Shown: positions 31,701-43,700, counted from the stretch's first letter. The stretch: 64,000 nt of DNA from Chamaecrista fasciculata (GCA_003254925.1 QANZ01020236.1:1-64000), one strand, 5' to 3'. The notes: generated by a model not told the origin, from the sequence alone. Translations and numbers: made by a program.

Positions 31701-34700
31701 CTGACCTCAACAAGTCGTGTCCGAAGGACCATTACCCGTTACCCAATATCGACAAGCTTGTTGATGGAACCTGTGGTCATCAAACGATGAGTTTCCTAGA
31801 TGCTTTCAGCGGGTATAACCAGATCAAAATGAACCCCGAAGACGCCGAGAAAACGGCGTTCATAACTGAGATGGGCACGTACTGCTACACAGTAATGCCT
31901 TTCGGACTGAAGAATGCGGGCGCCACCTACCAGAGAATGATGGATCTTTTCTTTAAAGATCACATTGGAAAGAATTTGGAAGTCTACGTTGATGACATGG
32001 TGGTGAAAACCAAAGAAGGAAGAAAGCACACTGAGGATTTGAAGGAAATCTTCGACCAGCTGCGAAAGTACCAAATGAAGCTGAACCCCTCGAAGTGCGC
32101 CTTCGGCGTCAACGGGGGAAAATTCCTCGGATTCATGCTCACCAACAGAGGAATCGAAGCCAATCCAGACCAGTGCAGGGCAATCCTCGAGATGGTCTCC
32201 CCGAGATCGGTTAAGGAAGTCCAACGCCTCAACGGCAGGCTAGCGGCACTCCATAGGTTTCTGTCGAGGTAGAGAGCGCCTAGCGCCACCTCAACAATAA
32301 AGCTTTACAGCTATTCCTAGCGACAGTCTCTTTTTCGTCATTTTAGTTATTCTTTATTTTCTGAAATGCCTTTATTCAATCGACAACGCCTATGTAAGCC
32401 GTCTTTTCGACGCACAATTTCTATCAATAAAACGAGCATTACTCATTATTGGTCTCCTTTACATTCAGGTCAGCTGACAAATGCTTGCCTTTCTTCCAAA
32501 CATTAAAAGCAAACAAACGATTCGAATGGACCAGGGAGTGCGAGGAAGCCTTCCAAAGGCTGAAGGCGTATCTGGCGTCACCGCCAATCTTGGTAATTCC
32601 GATCAAGGATAAACCAATCTACGTCTACTTGGCGTCCACAGACGACGCAATCAGTTCGGCCTTAGTACTCGAAGATGGGGAAGAGCAGAAGCCCATCTAC
32701 TTCACGAGCAAAACGCTCACGGGATCCGAAAAAAGGTATCACCGCCTAGAAAAGCTGACGTTTTCATTACTTCACTCAACCAGGAAACTACGACACTACT
32801 ACCAGCAATACCAAATAATCGTCAGAACGGATAGACCCCTCAAGCAAATGATTGAACAACCAGATATTGCTGGAAGAATGTCAATATGGTCCGTGGAAAT
32901 CTCAGAGTATGGGATCGCTTATGAGCCACGAAGGGCTATCAAAGGCCAAGCGTTGGCCGACTTCATAGCAGAAATGACCGGACCAGACAACGCCCAAAAT
33001 TGGACTTGGAGCATACACATCGATGGCGCCGCATCAAACTCCCAACGCGGAGCAGGCGTAGTCATGCGAGCCCCAGACGGCTCCATCATCGAGCAATCTA
33101 TCGAAATTGAGTGCCCCATTACCAACAATCAGGCGGAATATGAGGCGTTGATCGCCGCCTTGAAATTGGCAGCCAACATAGGCGCCAAAAGATTGGAAAT
33201 CTTCGCAGATTCCCAACTGGTAGTACAACAAATGAACGGGGAGTATGAAACCAAAGACTCTACCATGGTCCAGTACGCCGAAAAAGCAAAGAAGATCATG
33301 ACCGGATCGAGCATAGATGCCACTTTCAAACATATCCCTCGAAGCGAGAACGCCCGAGCCGACGAGCTCGCCAAATTGGCATCCAAGCCAAACAAAGGGG
33401 GGAGAAGCTCCATCATCAAAACAACCCTCAGGGAGCCCTCGATACTGGAACAGGACGTTCTTCCTACGGAAGAAGTCGTTGATTGGAGGACGCCAATATT
33501 CAACTATCTGGAGAAAGGCTCCCTTCCTTCAGACAAAAACGAAGCAAGAAAAGTCGCAAGGCGGTCTGGCAGATACTTTATCAGACAAGGAACACTATAC
33601 AGGAAAAATTTCAGTCACCCGGCGGCCAAGTGTATAGCAGGGAGCGAAGTCACCAGGGTGTTAACTGAAGTCCACGAAGGCCTATGTGCAAGCCACCAAG
33701 GCCCAATGGCCCTACGAAGGAAGATCCAGAGGGCAGGCTACTATTGGCCCACGCTACTACAGGACGCAGAGGGCGTTGTTCGCTCATGCGAGAAATGCCA
33801 GAGGTATGCCAACATGATACATACACACGCAGCTCCTATGAACGCCATCACGTCCCCTTGGCCATTCGACTTATGGGGAATCGATATTGCAGGGCCATTC
33901 CCAACAGCAGCCTATCAGAAAAAGTTTCTCATAGTCGCCGTAGATTACTTTACAAAGTGGGTAGAAGCCGAGGCAGTGGCGTCCATAACTTCAGAAGCCA
34001 TGGAGAAGTTCCTATGGCAAAACGTGATTACCAGATTTGGACTCCCAAACACCCTGATATCTGATAATGGCGCCCAATTCACAAGCAGAAAATTCCAAGA
34101 CTTTTGCAAAGCTTGGAAAATTCATCACAAGACCACCTCGGTAGAACACCCGGCTACAAATGGCCAAGTTGAGTTGGCCAACAGAATCATCATACAAGGA
34201 ATCAAGAAAAGACTGGAGTCAGCTAAGAGAAGATGGGTTGATGAACTCCCCTCAGTCCTATGGTCGTATAGGACCACGGAACAAACAGCTACGAAAGAAA
34301 CGCCTTTCGCCTTAGCATACGGACACGAAGCAGTCATACCTGCCGAAGTAAACGTCCCGACTGAGAGGATAGTCAATTATCCAAACACCAATGACGCCAG
34401 CTCCAGGCTCCAAGCCTTAGACAGCTTGGAAGAAAGACGAGAGGTTGCAGCCATTAAACAAGCTGCATACAACCAGATGGTGAAGAGATACCATGACTCA
34501 AAAATCAAACCTCGAACCCTCAAAATAGGGGATTTGGTACTTAGGACCGTCGAGAACAACAGAAAGGATCCTAGGCATGGCAAGCTCGGACCGAACTGGG
34601 AAGGCTCCTACAGAGTCGTAGAAGCCTTACCTGGGAACGCCTTCCGGCTAGAAACGCCAGAAGGGAAATCACTCCCAAACGCCTGGAATATGGCAAAACT

Positions 34701-34719
34701 CAAATTTTACTTTCCCTAA
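28778..34719 (+). CDS. Gag-pol polyprotein of the family A Tat element (two exons)
   Basis: Exons 28778-32268 and 32469-34719 join to 5742 nt, or 1913 residues plus stop. Order: Gln/Pro-rich N-terminus with three 22-residue repeats (about 176-241). Gag capsid follows at about 265-435 (LTPYTGEKDPEDHLLSFKAA), with a zinc knuckle at about 520 (CRYHRTEGHTTDEC). Next come protease (MVDQGSSADI, about 677), RT with WRMCVDFTDLNKSCPKD and YVDD at about 1069, and a first RNase H-like domain. A second RNase H contains HIDGAASNSQRGAG at about 1347. Integrase has an HHCC region from about 1565 (HEGLCASHQG...CEKCQ) and the DDE residues near 1633, 1694 and 1730 (GIDIAGP, SDNGAQF, NGQVELAN). The ATG at 28778 follows a TAG and is the first in frame. 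All key catalytic residues are present, so the protein looks functional if spliced. Without splicing, translation stops after RT at 32270. Confidence 0.92.
29303..29500 (+). repeat. Three in-frame 66-bp repeats in gag
   Basis: Copies at 29303-29368, 29369-29434 and 29435-29500 encode 22 residues with the pattern A-G-M-Y-Q-P-M-x-A-x-A-P-A-P-E. The third is the most diverged. They sit in the N-terminal disordered part, before the capsid domain. Confidence 0.9.
32269..32468 (+). other. 200-bp GT-AG intron between RT and RNase H of gag-pol
   Basis: The exon ends TCGAG and the intron starts GTAGAGAGCG. It ends TTTACATTCAG before GTCAGCTGAC. Splicing gives Leu-Ser-Arg-Ser-Ala-Asp-Lys-Cys, the continuous sequence expected in this part of plant gypsy polyproteins. 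The segment is T-rich and has stops in frame. The first stop, TAG, overlaps the donor (32270-32272). The donor is weaker than consensus and the acceptor is good. Splicing itself is an inference. Confidence 0.75.
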
Positions 34720-35260
34720 AGAGGATTGTTTTCATTTAAATTATGGAATTGTTTAAAGAAGGCCATAGCGCCAGTTGTATCTTACTTTCGTAATTAATGA
34801 ATCACCATTTTTTCCCTTCAACAAACAATGAAGTTGGCGCTGCTCGAGGGGACGCCCTCGACACAGCAGCGAAAAGGCCCTCGAAGGAGCCTTGTGAGTA
34901 TGGCACTCACTACCAAGCGGACCGACCCTCCCTTGGATGACTAGTCAAAACTTAGCGTATAATACGCATAAACGCTCGAAGCGTACCCAACGCAAGGCAA
35001 CGCCTTAGGGTGTAGCACAATATATCGATCGAATCGAAAAGCACAAGTTTAAAACACATCGCAAAATAGGAACGCTCAAAGCAGAGAAAACTAAGCATAA
35101 CAAAAGCGTAATTAAGGGCATCGACGCCCAAACAATCCAAAACACTGGCACAATAGGCCAACAACGATCACAATCCAAGACGGTGTCAACGCCATAATCC
35201 AAATAAAAATTTATAAAAGTAGGCACACAGGCCCCAGAAAAAGCCCAAAGGCACGCAGGC
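34720..35260. other. Spacer between pol and the antisense gene
   Basis: About 540 bp with no supported coding sequence. It would hold the 3' end of the antisense transcript. It repeats short GGCGCT/AACGCC phrases typical of the family A element. Confidence 0.6.
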
Positions 35261-37575
35261 CTAGGCGGCAGCAGGAGGATCTTCAATCGTGGAGGCGCTC
35301 GAAGCTCCCTTGGCGCTCCCACCTCCCTGGTTGGTGACAACGCCCTGAGCGCCAGCTCCCGCGTCCGATGGAGGCGCCGCAGTAGATGAGGGCTCCTCCC
35401 CTGGCAGGGGAACTTCCATATTGGGGAACCACGGGAAGTCTTCGTCGCCCTGGGCTCATAGCCAGCCATATCGAAGTTCTCGGGCATGCAGGGCATCCTC
35501 ATTAAGGGGTCATCCTCGTATGGGTCCCGAAGAAGCCTCCCCTCTACAACCTTATTGGGACATATTCAATTGGTGTTGAGGTCCGGATTATGCAGCTTTA
35601 ACTGAGCGATGGCGTTCTTGAATCCGATGTAATTATAGCGTGATCCTCGCCACTTGACTTGTCGCACAGCCAAAGCACATAGGTCATCGACCTTTTGCCT
35701 TGCATCCTGAAGCTCCTCCTCCAAAGACGCCACCTTAATAGTCAACTGAGCGTTTAAGTCATTGACTTCCTTCAACCGATTCCCCCTTCGCTCATAATCG
35801 CCCTGCAGAGACTCTTGGGACGCCTTCATCACATTGATTTCGTCATTCAGCTCGATCAACTCTTGACGTGATTTCTTGGCGTCTTCACGTGCAGCATCCC
35901 TTTCGGACAAAAGGCCCTTCCGGGAGACACTGCCAGCAAGAAACCGCATCCCTGCGGCTAACAGAAACCTGGTCCCCTCCTCAGCAGGATCCTGAGTATT
36001 TTCTGTAGACGCCCGAGCCAAGTCGTCTCGTTTCACTGAGCCCTCTTCGGATAAGGACTTAGAAAGAAACTCGAGCGCGTTAAAACCGACTTCCTCTGGA
36101 ACCGCCGGAATCTGGGGCACTTCTACAGTGGGGCGTCGACGTTTTTGAGGAGGCTCCCCATCTTTGGAAGTGATCGCGCCCTCTTTCCCTTGCTGAGGTG
36201 AAGGACGTGGAACCGACACTGGCTCCCGAATGACAACGCCCCCTGGCTTCTTCTCCGCGATCGTCGCTATGGCGTTGGCGAAGGTAGTCTTCTTGGAAGC
36301 TGTTTTAGGGGCAGCCACCGCCTTCCCCTTGCCCTTATCGGCTTGACCTCGCCGATTCCCTATGACATTGTTGGCGTTAATATCGAGCACTGAAACAAAA
36401 CAAAGCAAACATTAGAAAACCTTGAATGTGCAAATACGAAAAGAACTTAAGACAAAAAGTGATAGCAACACACAGCGTTTAGGGTCAAGTGGGTCAGTGG
36501 TGATCAACCGCAGCGCCCCCAAGCGCTCATCCACGGTCAGGTCTCTCCAGTTACACTCGAAAGGACCCAAGCGCGGCCTTCTCCAGGACAACGGAAACAT
36601 GGCGCGCTCATCCGAGGGGCGAACCCAAAATGGGCGTCGCGACCTAGACCCCTCGATCAAAAAATACTTATACTGCCACGACTTTGGATTGCTGACAGCA
36701 TGATCAAGAATCTGAGGACGCCCTGGACGACGGTAGTAGGAAATGAATAAGTTATCCACCCATCGTGGATAGAAGAAGAAGAGAAACAGTCGAGCAGTGG
36801 CGCTTACGCCATCCCTCTGGCATTTGGCAACGAATGCAAGAAGAATACGCCAACCATTGGCGCTCAACTGAATGGGGGCGATATTCATGACCGCCAGAAG
36901 ATCCAACACCGCCGGATGAAATGGCATCTCAATGTCGCAACCCCGGAGCACATGCTCACAAATCAAGAACCCTCTGCCATCAGTGTACAACATATCAGGA
37001 CCGTCCTTCAGATGACTGGGAAAGGCAATGCGACACCCAGAAGACCGCCGACGAGCCGAGTTAACTATTAGCTCCTCGTGAAGCTCTCGAAGGACCTCCT
37101 CATCGTGGTTCCAACACCAGAACTCTTTAATGGCATCGTTGGTTTTATCCAAGTATGGAGGTTGCACTTTGGCGCCAGGATTCTGGCAACGCCAATCAAC
37201 GACAGGACGCGCGTTCCTCATTACCTCGGCCCTATCGGGACCACAGGGCATTGTCTCTGGGGCGCCCTTGAGAATGGGAACTTTGGCTAAACCCTTGCTG
37301 GAAGACAGAAACCACTCGGGATGAGCCAAAAAATTGACCTCCTCTCCACAAATGGTTTGCACAGGATTGCCATCCCCTATAAACGCCCACATAGGGGCCG
37401 TAGCCTGAGGCGTCGAACGTTCCTCACCCACTGACGCCTCATCCGGGGATAGCATCTCGCGAATCTCAGACGATGTCGAGGAGGAGGAGTCCATAGCGTC
37501 ATCGCCAACCCTAACCGAAGGAGAATCAACCCTTGGCGGCGCTGACGGACCGGGCGCTGACGACCCTGGAACCAT
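35261..37575 (-). pseudogene. Antisense two-exon gene of the family A Tat element, C-terminus broken
   Basis: Exon 1 runs 37575-36474 and exon 2 starts at 36389. They join as Lys-Arg-Leu-Leu-Asp across an 84-bp intron. Exon 1 has the same conserved block as the family B gene (RRPFWVRPSDERAMFPLSW, GRGFLICEHVLRGCDIEMPF). Exon 2 begins with a basic KGKGKA region and a coiled coil (ELIELNDEINVMKASQESLQGD). A TGA at 35566-35568 stops it after LHNPDLNTN. Codons beyond the TGA stay meaningful (VVEGRLLRDPYEDDP). A one-base shift near 35450 then moves the sense to another frame, which runs to a TAG at 35261. So the last ~100 residues are cut off. The role of this gene in the retrotransposon cycle is unknown. 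Confidence 0.75.
36390..36473 (-). other. Intron of the family A antisense gene (84 bp)
   Basis: On the minus strand the donor is CGCT then GTGTGTTGCT, and the acceptor is TTTGTTTTGTTTCAG then TGCTCG. The intron is T-rich. Its place, just after the last conserved block of exon 1 and before the basic/coiled-coil exon, is the same as in family B (1928-2022). Confidence 0.78.
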
Positions 37576-38435
37576 CTTGTTTCCAGCAGCTGTGGAAACA
37601 GGACCAGTTCAGTACACTTCTCGGAGAATGCACCTCCAACACCCAAAACACCAAAAAGGGGGAGAAAAACACATTGCGTAATGCGATTGACCACCAGACA
37701 AACAAGCAAAACCCAACCAACCCAAAACGAAAATGGAAAAATCAAACAGGGAGCAACGAAGATTATGGAAGGAGAAACACTTACATCTGTTGAAGTCCAT
37801 GATCGATGATAGTCTGGCAGAAGGTTCGCGAAGAAAAAATTAAAGAACTCGACGAACACTACAAAGAACATGGCGAACGCTGGGTAAGTACGAAGCAAAC
37901 ACTGCAAACACTTAGAAATACGGCGAAAAAACAACGGAAAAATACTTACCAGGCGAAAACTTCACTCGATTGCCGGAGAAAACAACCAGAAAGCAGCGAG
38001 AATGAAGAAGGAAGCAAGGGCTTGAAATGCAGAGGAAGAGAGAAAACTCAGAGGAAATGAGGAAAGAGAAAAATTTCGAAGAAGAATAAAATGATCGAGT
38101 GAGGAGGGAGAAAGGGGAAAAATGGCGGTTTTCTCCAACTTTTCACGAAAATCGAAGCGCTGCATTAAATGCGCCCCCTCGGTTCACGATTTCGCCATCA
38201 TGAGGGAGGAAAGGCGAATCACGTATCGACACGTGGCCACGGGATCTCTGACACAAGGATTTCAAGCGACGCGGTACATCAGCTAGGAATACGAAAAGAC
38301 AAATTTGTAAGGACGCCAAAAAGAGGCATTGGAATAGAAAACGCCCCATCAACTGTAACACAAAATTTGGCGACATCGACCCCGGATGGGACTCCACTGA
38401 TGGGGACAGAACTTCACTCCTTTTGTTGGGACTAG
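37576..38435. other. Region between the antisense gene start and the 3' LTR
   Basis: It should hold the promoter and 5' leader of the antisense gene. On the minus strand a CTGTTTCCACAG lies 15 bp before the ATG and could be an acceptor for a leader intron. I see no strong polypurine tract before 38436. TGATGGGGACAG (38399-38410) and TTGTTGGGACTAG are only weak candidates. Confidence 0.5.
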
Positions 38436-39079
38436 TGATAATAGGCCTAATGACTTGATGACTAGAAGACCTAGGCCATAGGCGTTCAAAGGCTCATCGA
38501 AGGAACCTCTGGAGCAAAGAACGCCAAAAGAGCCCTACACAAGTGAGGCACCAAGGACGCCAACAGCTAGGCGTCCACAGAAAGAGCCCTACACAAGTGA
38601 GGCACCAAGCTTCTCGTGACAATCGAGGACGCCAACAGCTAGGCGTCCACAAAAAGAGTCCTAGCATGGTTAAGACACCAAAACGCCTCACGTCAGGCGA
38701 GAACGCCAACAAACTGGCGCCCACGAAACAAACAACTTATTCCCGTATCCTGACCAACAGATCTGCGAGAATAACGGACAGTTAGGATTTCCACCAAGAT
38801 CACAACTGATTTGGCCAAATCAGTTAAGATCACATTCGACCATATCTAGGTCAAAAAGGTCTCACTTCACCAGTATAAAAGGAGAGCTCCTCTACTGGAA
38901 AAAGGTACGCACTATTTCCATTTTCCACACATTATTGCTCTTAAGCTATCTTACTGACTTAAGCATCGGAGGTGAATCGCAGGGCCACCCCTGTGTTTTC
39001 ATTGACTTGCAGGTGACTTCCGACCCAAAGTTGCCTCATCGAACCAGGTAATGCCCTACGGTCAAAACCAGGTTCATCA
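38436..39079 (+). repeat. 3' LTR of family A (644 bp)
   Basis: It matches the 5' LTR except for a 72-bp block near 38583-38654. There, a 54-bp segment starting AAAGAGCCCTACACAAG is repeated and 18 extra bases (CTTCTCGTGACAATCGAG) are inserted. TATA box at 38874-38880. Confidence 0.92.
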
Positions 39080-39084
39080 AAACC

Positions 39085-40286
39085 TATAATTTAACATATA
39101 TATATATATATATAAGCCACATTCATGACTTAAATGCTTTAGGTGAAGTCATGATCATATTTGATTAACATGGTTAATTGTATAGGCACAATAATTGGTA
39201 CTGCTGCTTTTTCTTTGATTAAAATGCAAAAAACCCTTAGCTTCATTTTAGGAGGTTGAGCAATTTGTTCATCAACTTCGTTTTAGTTAAGTTAGCTGAA
39301 TTAATTTATATTTGCACATTTTTATAGTTAATTTATTCATTAATAAATTTTTCTAAAACGAAAAAAATGATCTTTCACTTATAATTTTGAGCAAGATACT
39401 CCCTCAACTTGAGATATTCCACAATATCCCCCATTAATCTTGCTATCATGAACAAATAGTAGAATATAAATGTTAGCAAAAAGAAAATTTTGTAGAAAAT
39501 TGTAAGTTAGAATAGTCTCTAGCTACTTAAAATTAGAGGGGCAAATTGTACACATCATTTAAGCTGAGAGAAGTACTTTTGCATTTCTCCTCTTAACTTG
39601 GAAGATGTGTTTCAGCAAGTATGTTCTAAACTGCTTTATTCACAAGCAAATTTGAGTCCTTACAAGTTCGGATTCAAACAAAAAAAAAACTATAAACACA
39701 ACACAATAGCCTTCTAGGTTACCATTTGGTAGTCCAAAGGATACACTTTTGTGGTTTCAATTAAAACCAACTATGATGTTTTCGGATCCAAGAATCATTC
39801 ATGTACTCAAAATATTAAGAGGTACAAATCCAATTTAATAAACACACTCACACTAAAATTACCTCTCTTACATAAAAATCTATCATCCCCAGCTTTAAAC
39901 AATTATAAATCCTTTGTTTGCTCAGGCTACCTCCAATTTTACAGCTACACTTACTTGAAAGAAGTTTGAATATTTTGCAAATTGTGCCTTGCCCTTCCAG
40001 TTCTTTGTGATCAGCGTGCAGCGTACTTCGGATAGTGAACTTGTCCGCCGGCTAACTGTTCTTGGCACCTTGTGTTATTGTCCTGTATGTCACAATATTA
40101 GAAAGTCAAGTTTCTTCTGAACTACTCCATTCAAAAAAAAAAACAACAAAGTTTCTTCTGGACTATGTTGCAAATGATGATGATGATGATGCATGCTTGC
40201 TTGCTTGATGTGCAGCTTTTAAGTGTCTGATTCTAAAGACTTAAGAGCCAAAAATGTGGCAGTGTTATAATCAGCATTCATATATT
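39085..40286. other. Intergenic DNA, no gene seen
   Basis: About 1.2 kb of AT-rich DNA, with a TA run at about 39099-39114 and a GATGAT run at 40180. Only short frames, none supported. Confidence 0.5.
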
Positions 40287-40670
40287 GGCCGGAATGTATA
40301 AAACCTTCCTGAACTTTTGTCAATGTGCAAAAAAAACCCTGAACTTTGAAAAGGGATTAATGACCCTCAAAACTTCTGATTTTGACCAAATAACCCATTT
40401 TGTTAAGATTTTCATTCAAAAAATCAAGTTCAGTTGTAACTTTATTATTGTTAGTGCAGTTTACATTGATCCAAACTTAAAATTAGCTATTATTACAATT
40501 GATTAAAGTAAAAAGAAACTAAAAAAAATTGATTTTCCAATAAAAAAATTCAACAAAAGGAATTATTTGTAAAAAATTAAAAAGTTCAGGGAGTCTTTTG
40601 TCACTTTTCAAAGTTCGGAGGGCGTTTTGAACAATGATTAAAGTTCAAGGGTATTTTGTGCATTTTAGCC
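40287..40670. mobile_element. Mutator-like MITE downstream of SQD2
   Basis: The left end (GGCCGGAATGTATAAAACC) and the inverted right end (GGCTAAAATGCACAAAATACC) are similar. CCTGAACTTT phrases are mirrored on the two arms. The flanking nonamers TCATATATT and TTGTATATT match 7 of 9. It ends about 115 bp past the SQD2 stop codon, so it may lie in the 3' UTR or just beyond. Confidence 0.55.
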
Positions 40671-40786
40671 TTGTATATTCAAAGAAAAGTCTTGTCCATT
40701 CCATAATGGCAGAAAAAACAACAGAATGTTGCAATTGTTTACAAAAGCATATGAATGCAATATAATCAATCAGTCAATCACAGTTC

Positions 40787-43700
40787 TCACCTGTAGTTAA
40801 CGTCTGGGGATGAAAATATACGTTTAGCCAGCCATTGTAGTGGTCTCAACAATTGAGCCTGTTTCTTGCGCCAGAACCAAATGGCGGCGTTGTAATTTTC
40901 ATTGCGAATCTTCCGCGTGGCTGCCCTCCAATCGTACTTTTCCATTTCTTGCCGTGCAGTTTTTCCCATGGTTTCTCTCAACTCCTTGTTGTGCAACAGG
41001 GGCCTTAATTTGCTCAAGCAGTCTTCAAGATCACCTGGAGTATAGAGATAGCCAATCCTTCCCTGTTGATCTGGAGGAATTATGTCGGGAACTCCACCAG
41101 CCCGTGCTCCCACCACGGGGATCCCTGAAGACATAGCCTCCAAGACAACAAGCCCAAGTGTCTCAGACTCCGAAGGCATCACGAAAACATCACCACTCGC
41201 GTATGCTTGCGAGAGTTCTTCCCCTCCTAACATGCCTGTGAATACTGCAGGCATCCCTTCAAACATTTTCTCCAGCTCCTCCCTGCAAATCAAGAAGCAA
41301 TATTTGTAGCAACTGCCTAACACTATAATATCTAGATGCCTTGCCTTATCAATAGATGAATTGCAGACATTTTATACAAGTGCATGAAAAATGAGATAGC
41401 GGAGTCTCAACTGTATATTACCTGTATGGCCCGTCACCAATGAAAGCAATCCGTGCTTCAGGAAGACTATCCATGACCCTGCCAAATGGATTTCAAATGT
41501 CAAAGGCAGTAGATAGATATTCACATTACCATCCTAATATAAACATATTTTCTGGAGTGGCATGAGGAAGAACCATATAAAAAAGTTATAACAATCTCAA
41601 GGCTCTGTGCATTGGTAATCGGTAATCGACAATGAAGAATTTCACCAGAACTAATAAAACTCAATAAAATAACTCTACCTTTTAAGGAAGTCCAGACTCT
41701 TCTCCACTCCAAGTCGTCCAACATGTACTATCAAGGGTTTATCAGGTTCACCATTGCTGTTTGATACAAAAGTTTAAAATTAAGATGAAAAATCCCAATA
41801 TATCAGAAATGTGAATATGGAAGAAATGACAGAAGGTTCCCACCTCAATCTTAATCGCATTTCATGTGAACGGAATCGGGGATGGAAACTTTCAGAGTCA
41901 ACACCCTTGTTCCAGAGACGAATCTTGTTAGCTGAGGAACAATAGGAGAAACAAGTGAATCAAAATGTTGAAGTATTAATACAGAATGTTTATGCTCACC
42001 TGCTGGTGTCAATTGAAAATAGTTGGAAAACAAATGAGCAAAGCAAGGATGTTTACGTTTACCTTCTGTTACTTGAGCATTTTCAAGATCTTTACCAATG
42101 GCAGCTGATGGTACCAGGGTTAGATCAGCTGCTCCATGAAGAAATTCTGTATGAAACAACAAAATAAATATTAAGTTTAGGAAAACTTCAGAGAATTCTA
42201 AATTTAAGTAAAGCAGTAAGATACATACTTATGACCATCCACATGGGTTTGACCAGCCAACTAAAGGTGTATCTCGGAATGTACCTGAAGACAAGATGAC
42301 AAACTTTCACCGTAAGTGGAAGCTCTAGGCAGCATCAAATGTGAAGAATGTTGAGAATTCAGATACATAAATGTAACTTACACAGGTACATGGGTATGAT
42401 AGGACATGACAATAGGAACTGACAGAAGTTTTGCAATGGCAAGGGCACCAAAAACCTGAGATTCAGCCAATATTATTAGATGAGTGACAAATAAGTCTTT
42501 AGCATCATATCATGTACTTATGCCAGAAGAAGATAAGCACATGGATTGAAATTGTCAACAGACCATTATGCCTGGTGACGATGCATGTATTATGTCAGGC
42601 TTGAACCGCGCAACCTCTGAAATTATTCTAGGACTAAGGGCCAAGGAGAGGGGTACCTTCTGATACCACGGACAGGGGAAACTGCATTTTTTAGTAAAAG
42701 AGATAAAAGCTGAGTTAGTGAAACTATCGAGTATCGACTAATATTAAGAAGTTAAATATCACCTGTAATGGATTCAATTGTAGAAACTAGTATAGTATTC
42801 AAGAGTAAAACACCAAGTTTACAATTTATGAACAAATGAAGAAATTTTTTTAACAACCTCCGGGATCCAATCAATTTGGCTCCATAAAACTCCTCAGGCA
42901 CTCCTTCATGTGTTGTCACAACCAGTACCTACATTCACAAATGAAACCAATAGTTCAGTTTGCCATGTTCAAATGATATAAACTATTACATGTTAAAGTC
43001 TAAAACTTCAAACAAGCCAAATTTCATTAGCCCAGTTAAAACTTCAGCAAATAATTCCTAAAGCAAAACTTAATGTCATACTCACTATGATAAGTAATTT
43101 TAGATTAGCATGCATGTAGAACCCATATTTATCATGATAATTTTTGTAATGAATGAACTGGAAGTATCATCCCAGCATTCTCCAATTAAATGAAGACACT
43201 AGATTTAAGTACCAAAAGTAGAAAAATAAAACACATGCATGTATGGAAATATACCGAGCATAAGAAATTACCTCATCTCCCATTTCACGTAGGTATTTAA
43301 TGAAATTCTGAAACCGGTTTTTGTATCCGGACACATATCTGAAAATTAGACACAGCTATACGTTAATATTCGGTTTAAAATGAAGAGCTCAAATCACACA
43401 TGAATTTGGCCAATAATAGCGCAATCTTATTGAAATGCAGTGCAGACAGAATCGTGAAAATATAGGAGAATAATTGTTCATTAACATTTCATAGACTTGA
43501 CCCTTGAATTTTCACCAAAAGGTTGACAAATTCCGAGATGTAACAGAATACAATAAGTAAGAAGCCACTTTTCTACTGACCAGGCTACAGAACAACCACA
43601 AGCAGCACAAACAAAGAAAACCCAGCTCAATTACCCAATAGAGCAAGGATTCAAGAAAACAAAACCAAGAAAATTAAAAAGAAGATCACAAAGATCAAAT

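Larger units (their letters stand above)
28035..39079 (+). mobile_element. Complete Tat-lineage Ty3/gypsy LTR retrotransposon (family A, 11.0 kb)
   Basis: Both LTRs (28035-28606 and 38436-39079) have TG...CA ends, and AAACC flanks both sides (28030-28034 and 39080-39084). Order: 5' LTR, primer binding site, sense gag-protease-RT-(intron)-RNase H-RNase H-integrase, antisense gene, 3' LTR. The extra RNase H domain and the antisense gene are marks of the Tat lineage. The LTRs differ by only about three substitutions plus one 72-bp indel block, so insertion was recent. The gag-pol frame is open once a 200-bp intron is removed. Confidence 0.93.

Noticed and set aside
32270..32448. In-frame stop after RT read as an inactivating mutation
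   Set aside because: The interruption is a whole 200-bp segment with GT-AG ends that restores the frame exactly, which fits an intron better than damage.
35005..35502. 165-residue minus-strand frame as a separate gene
   Set aside because: Its first part is the continuation of the broken antisense gene and its remainder is the wrong frame after a one-base shift.
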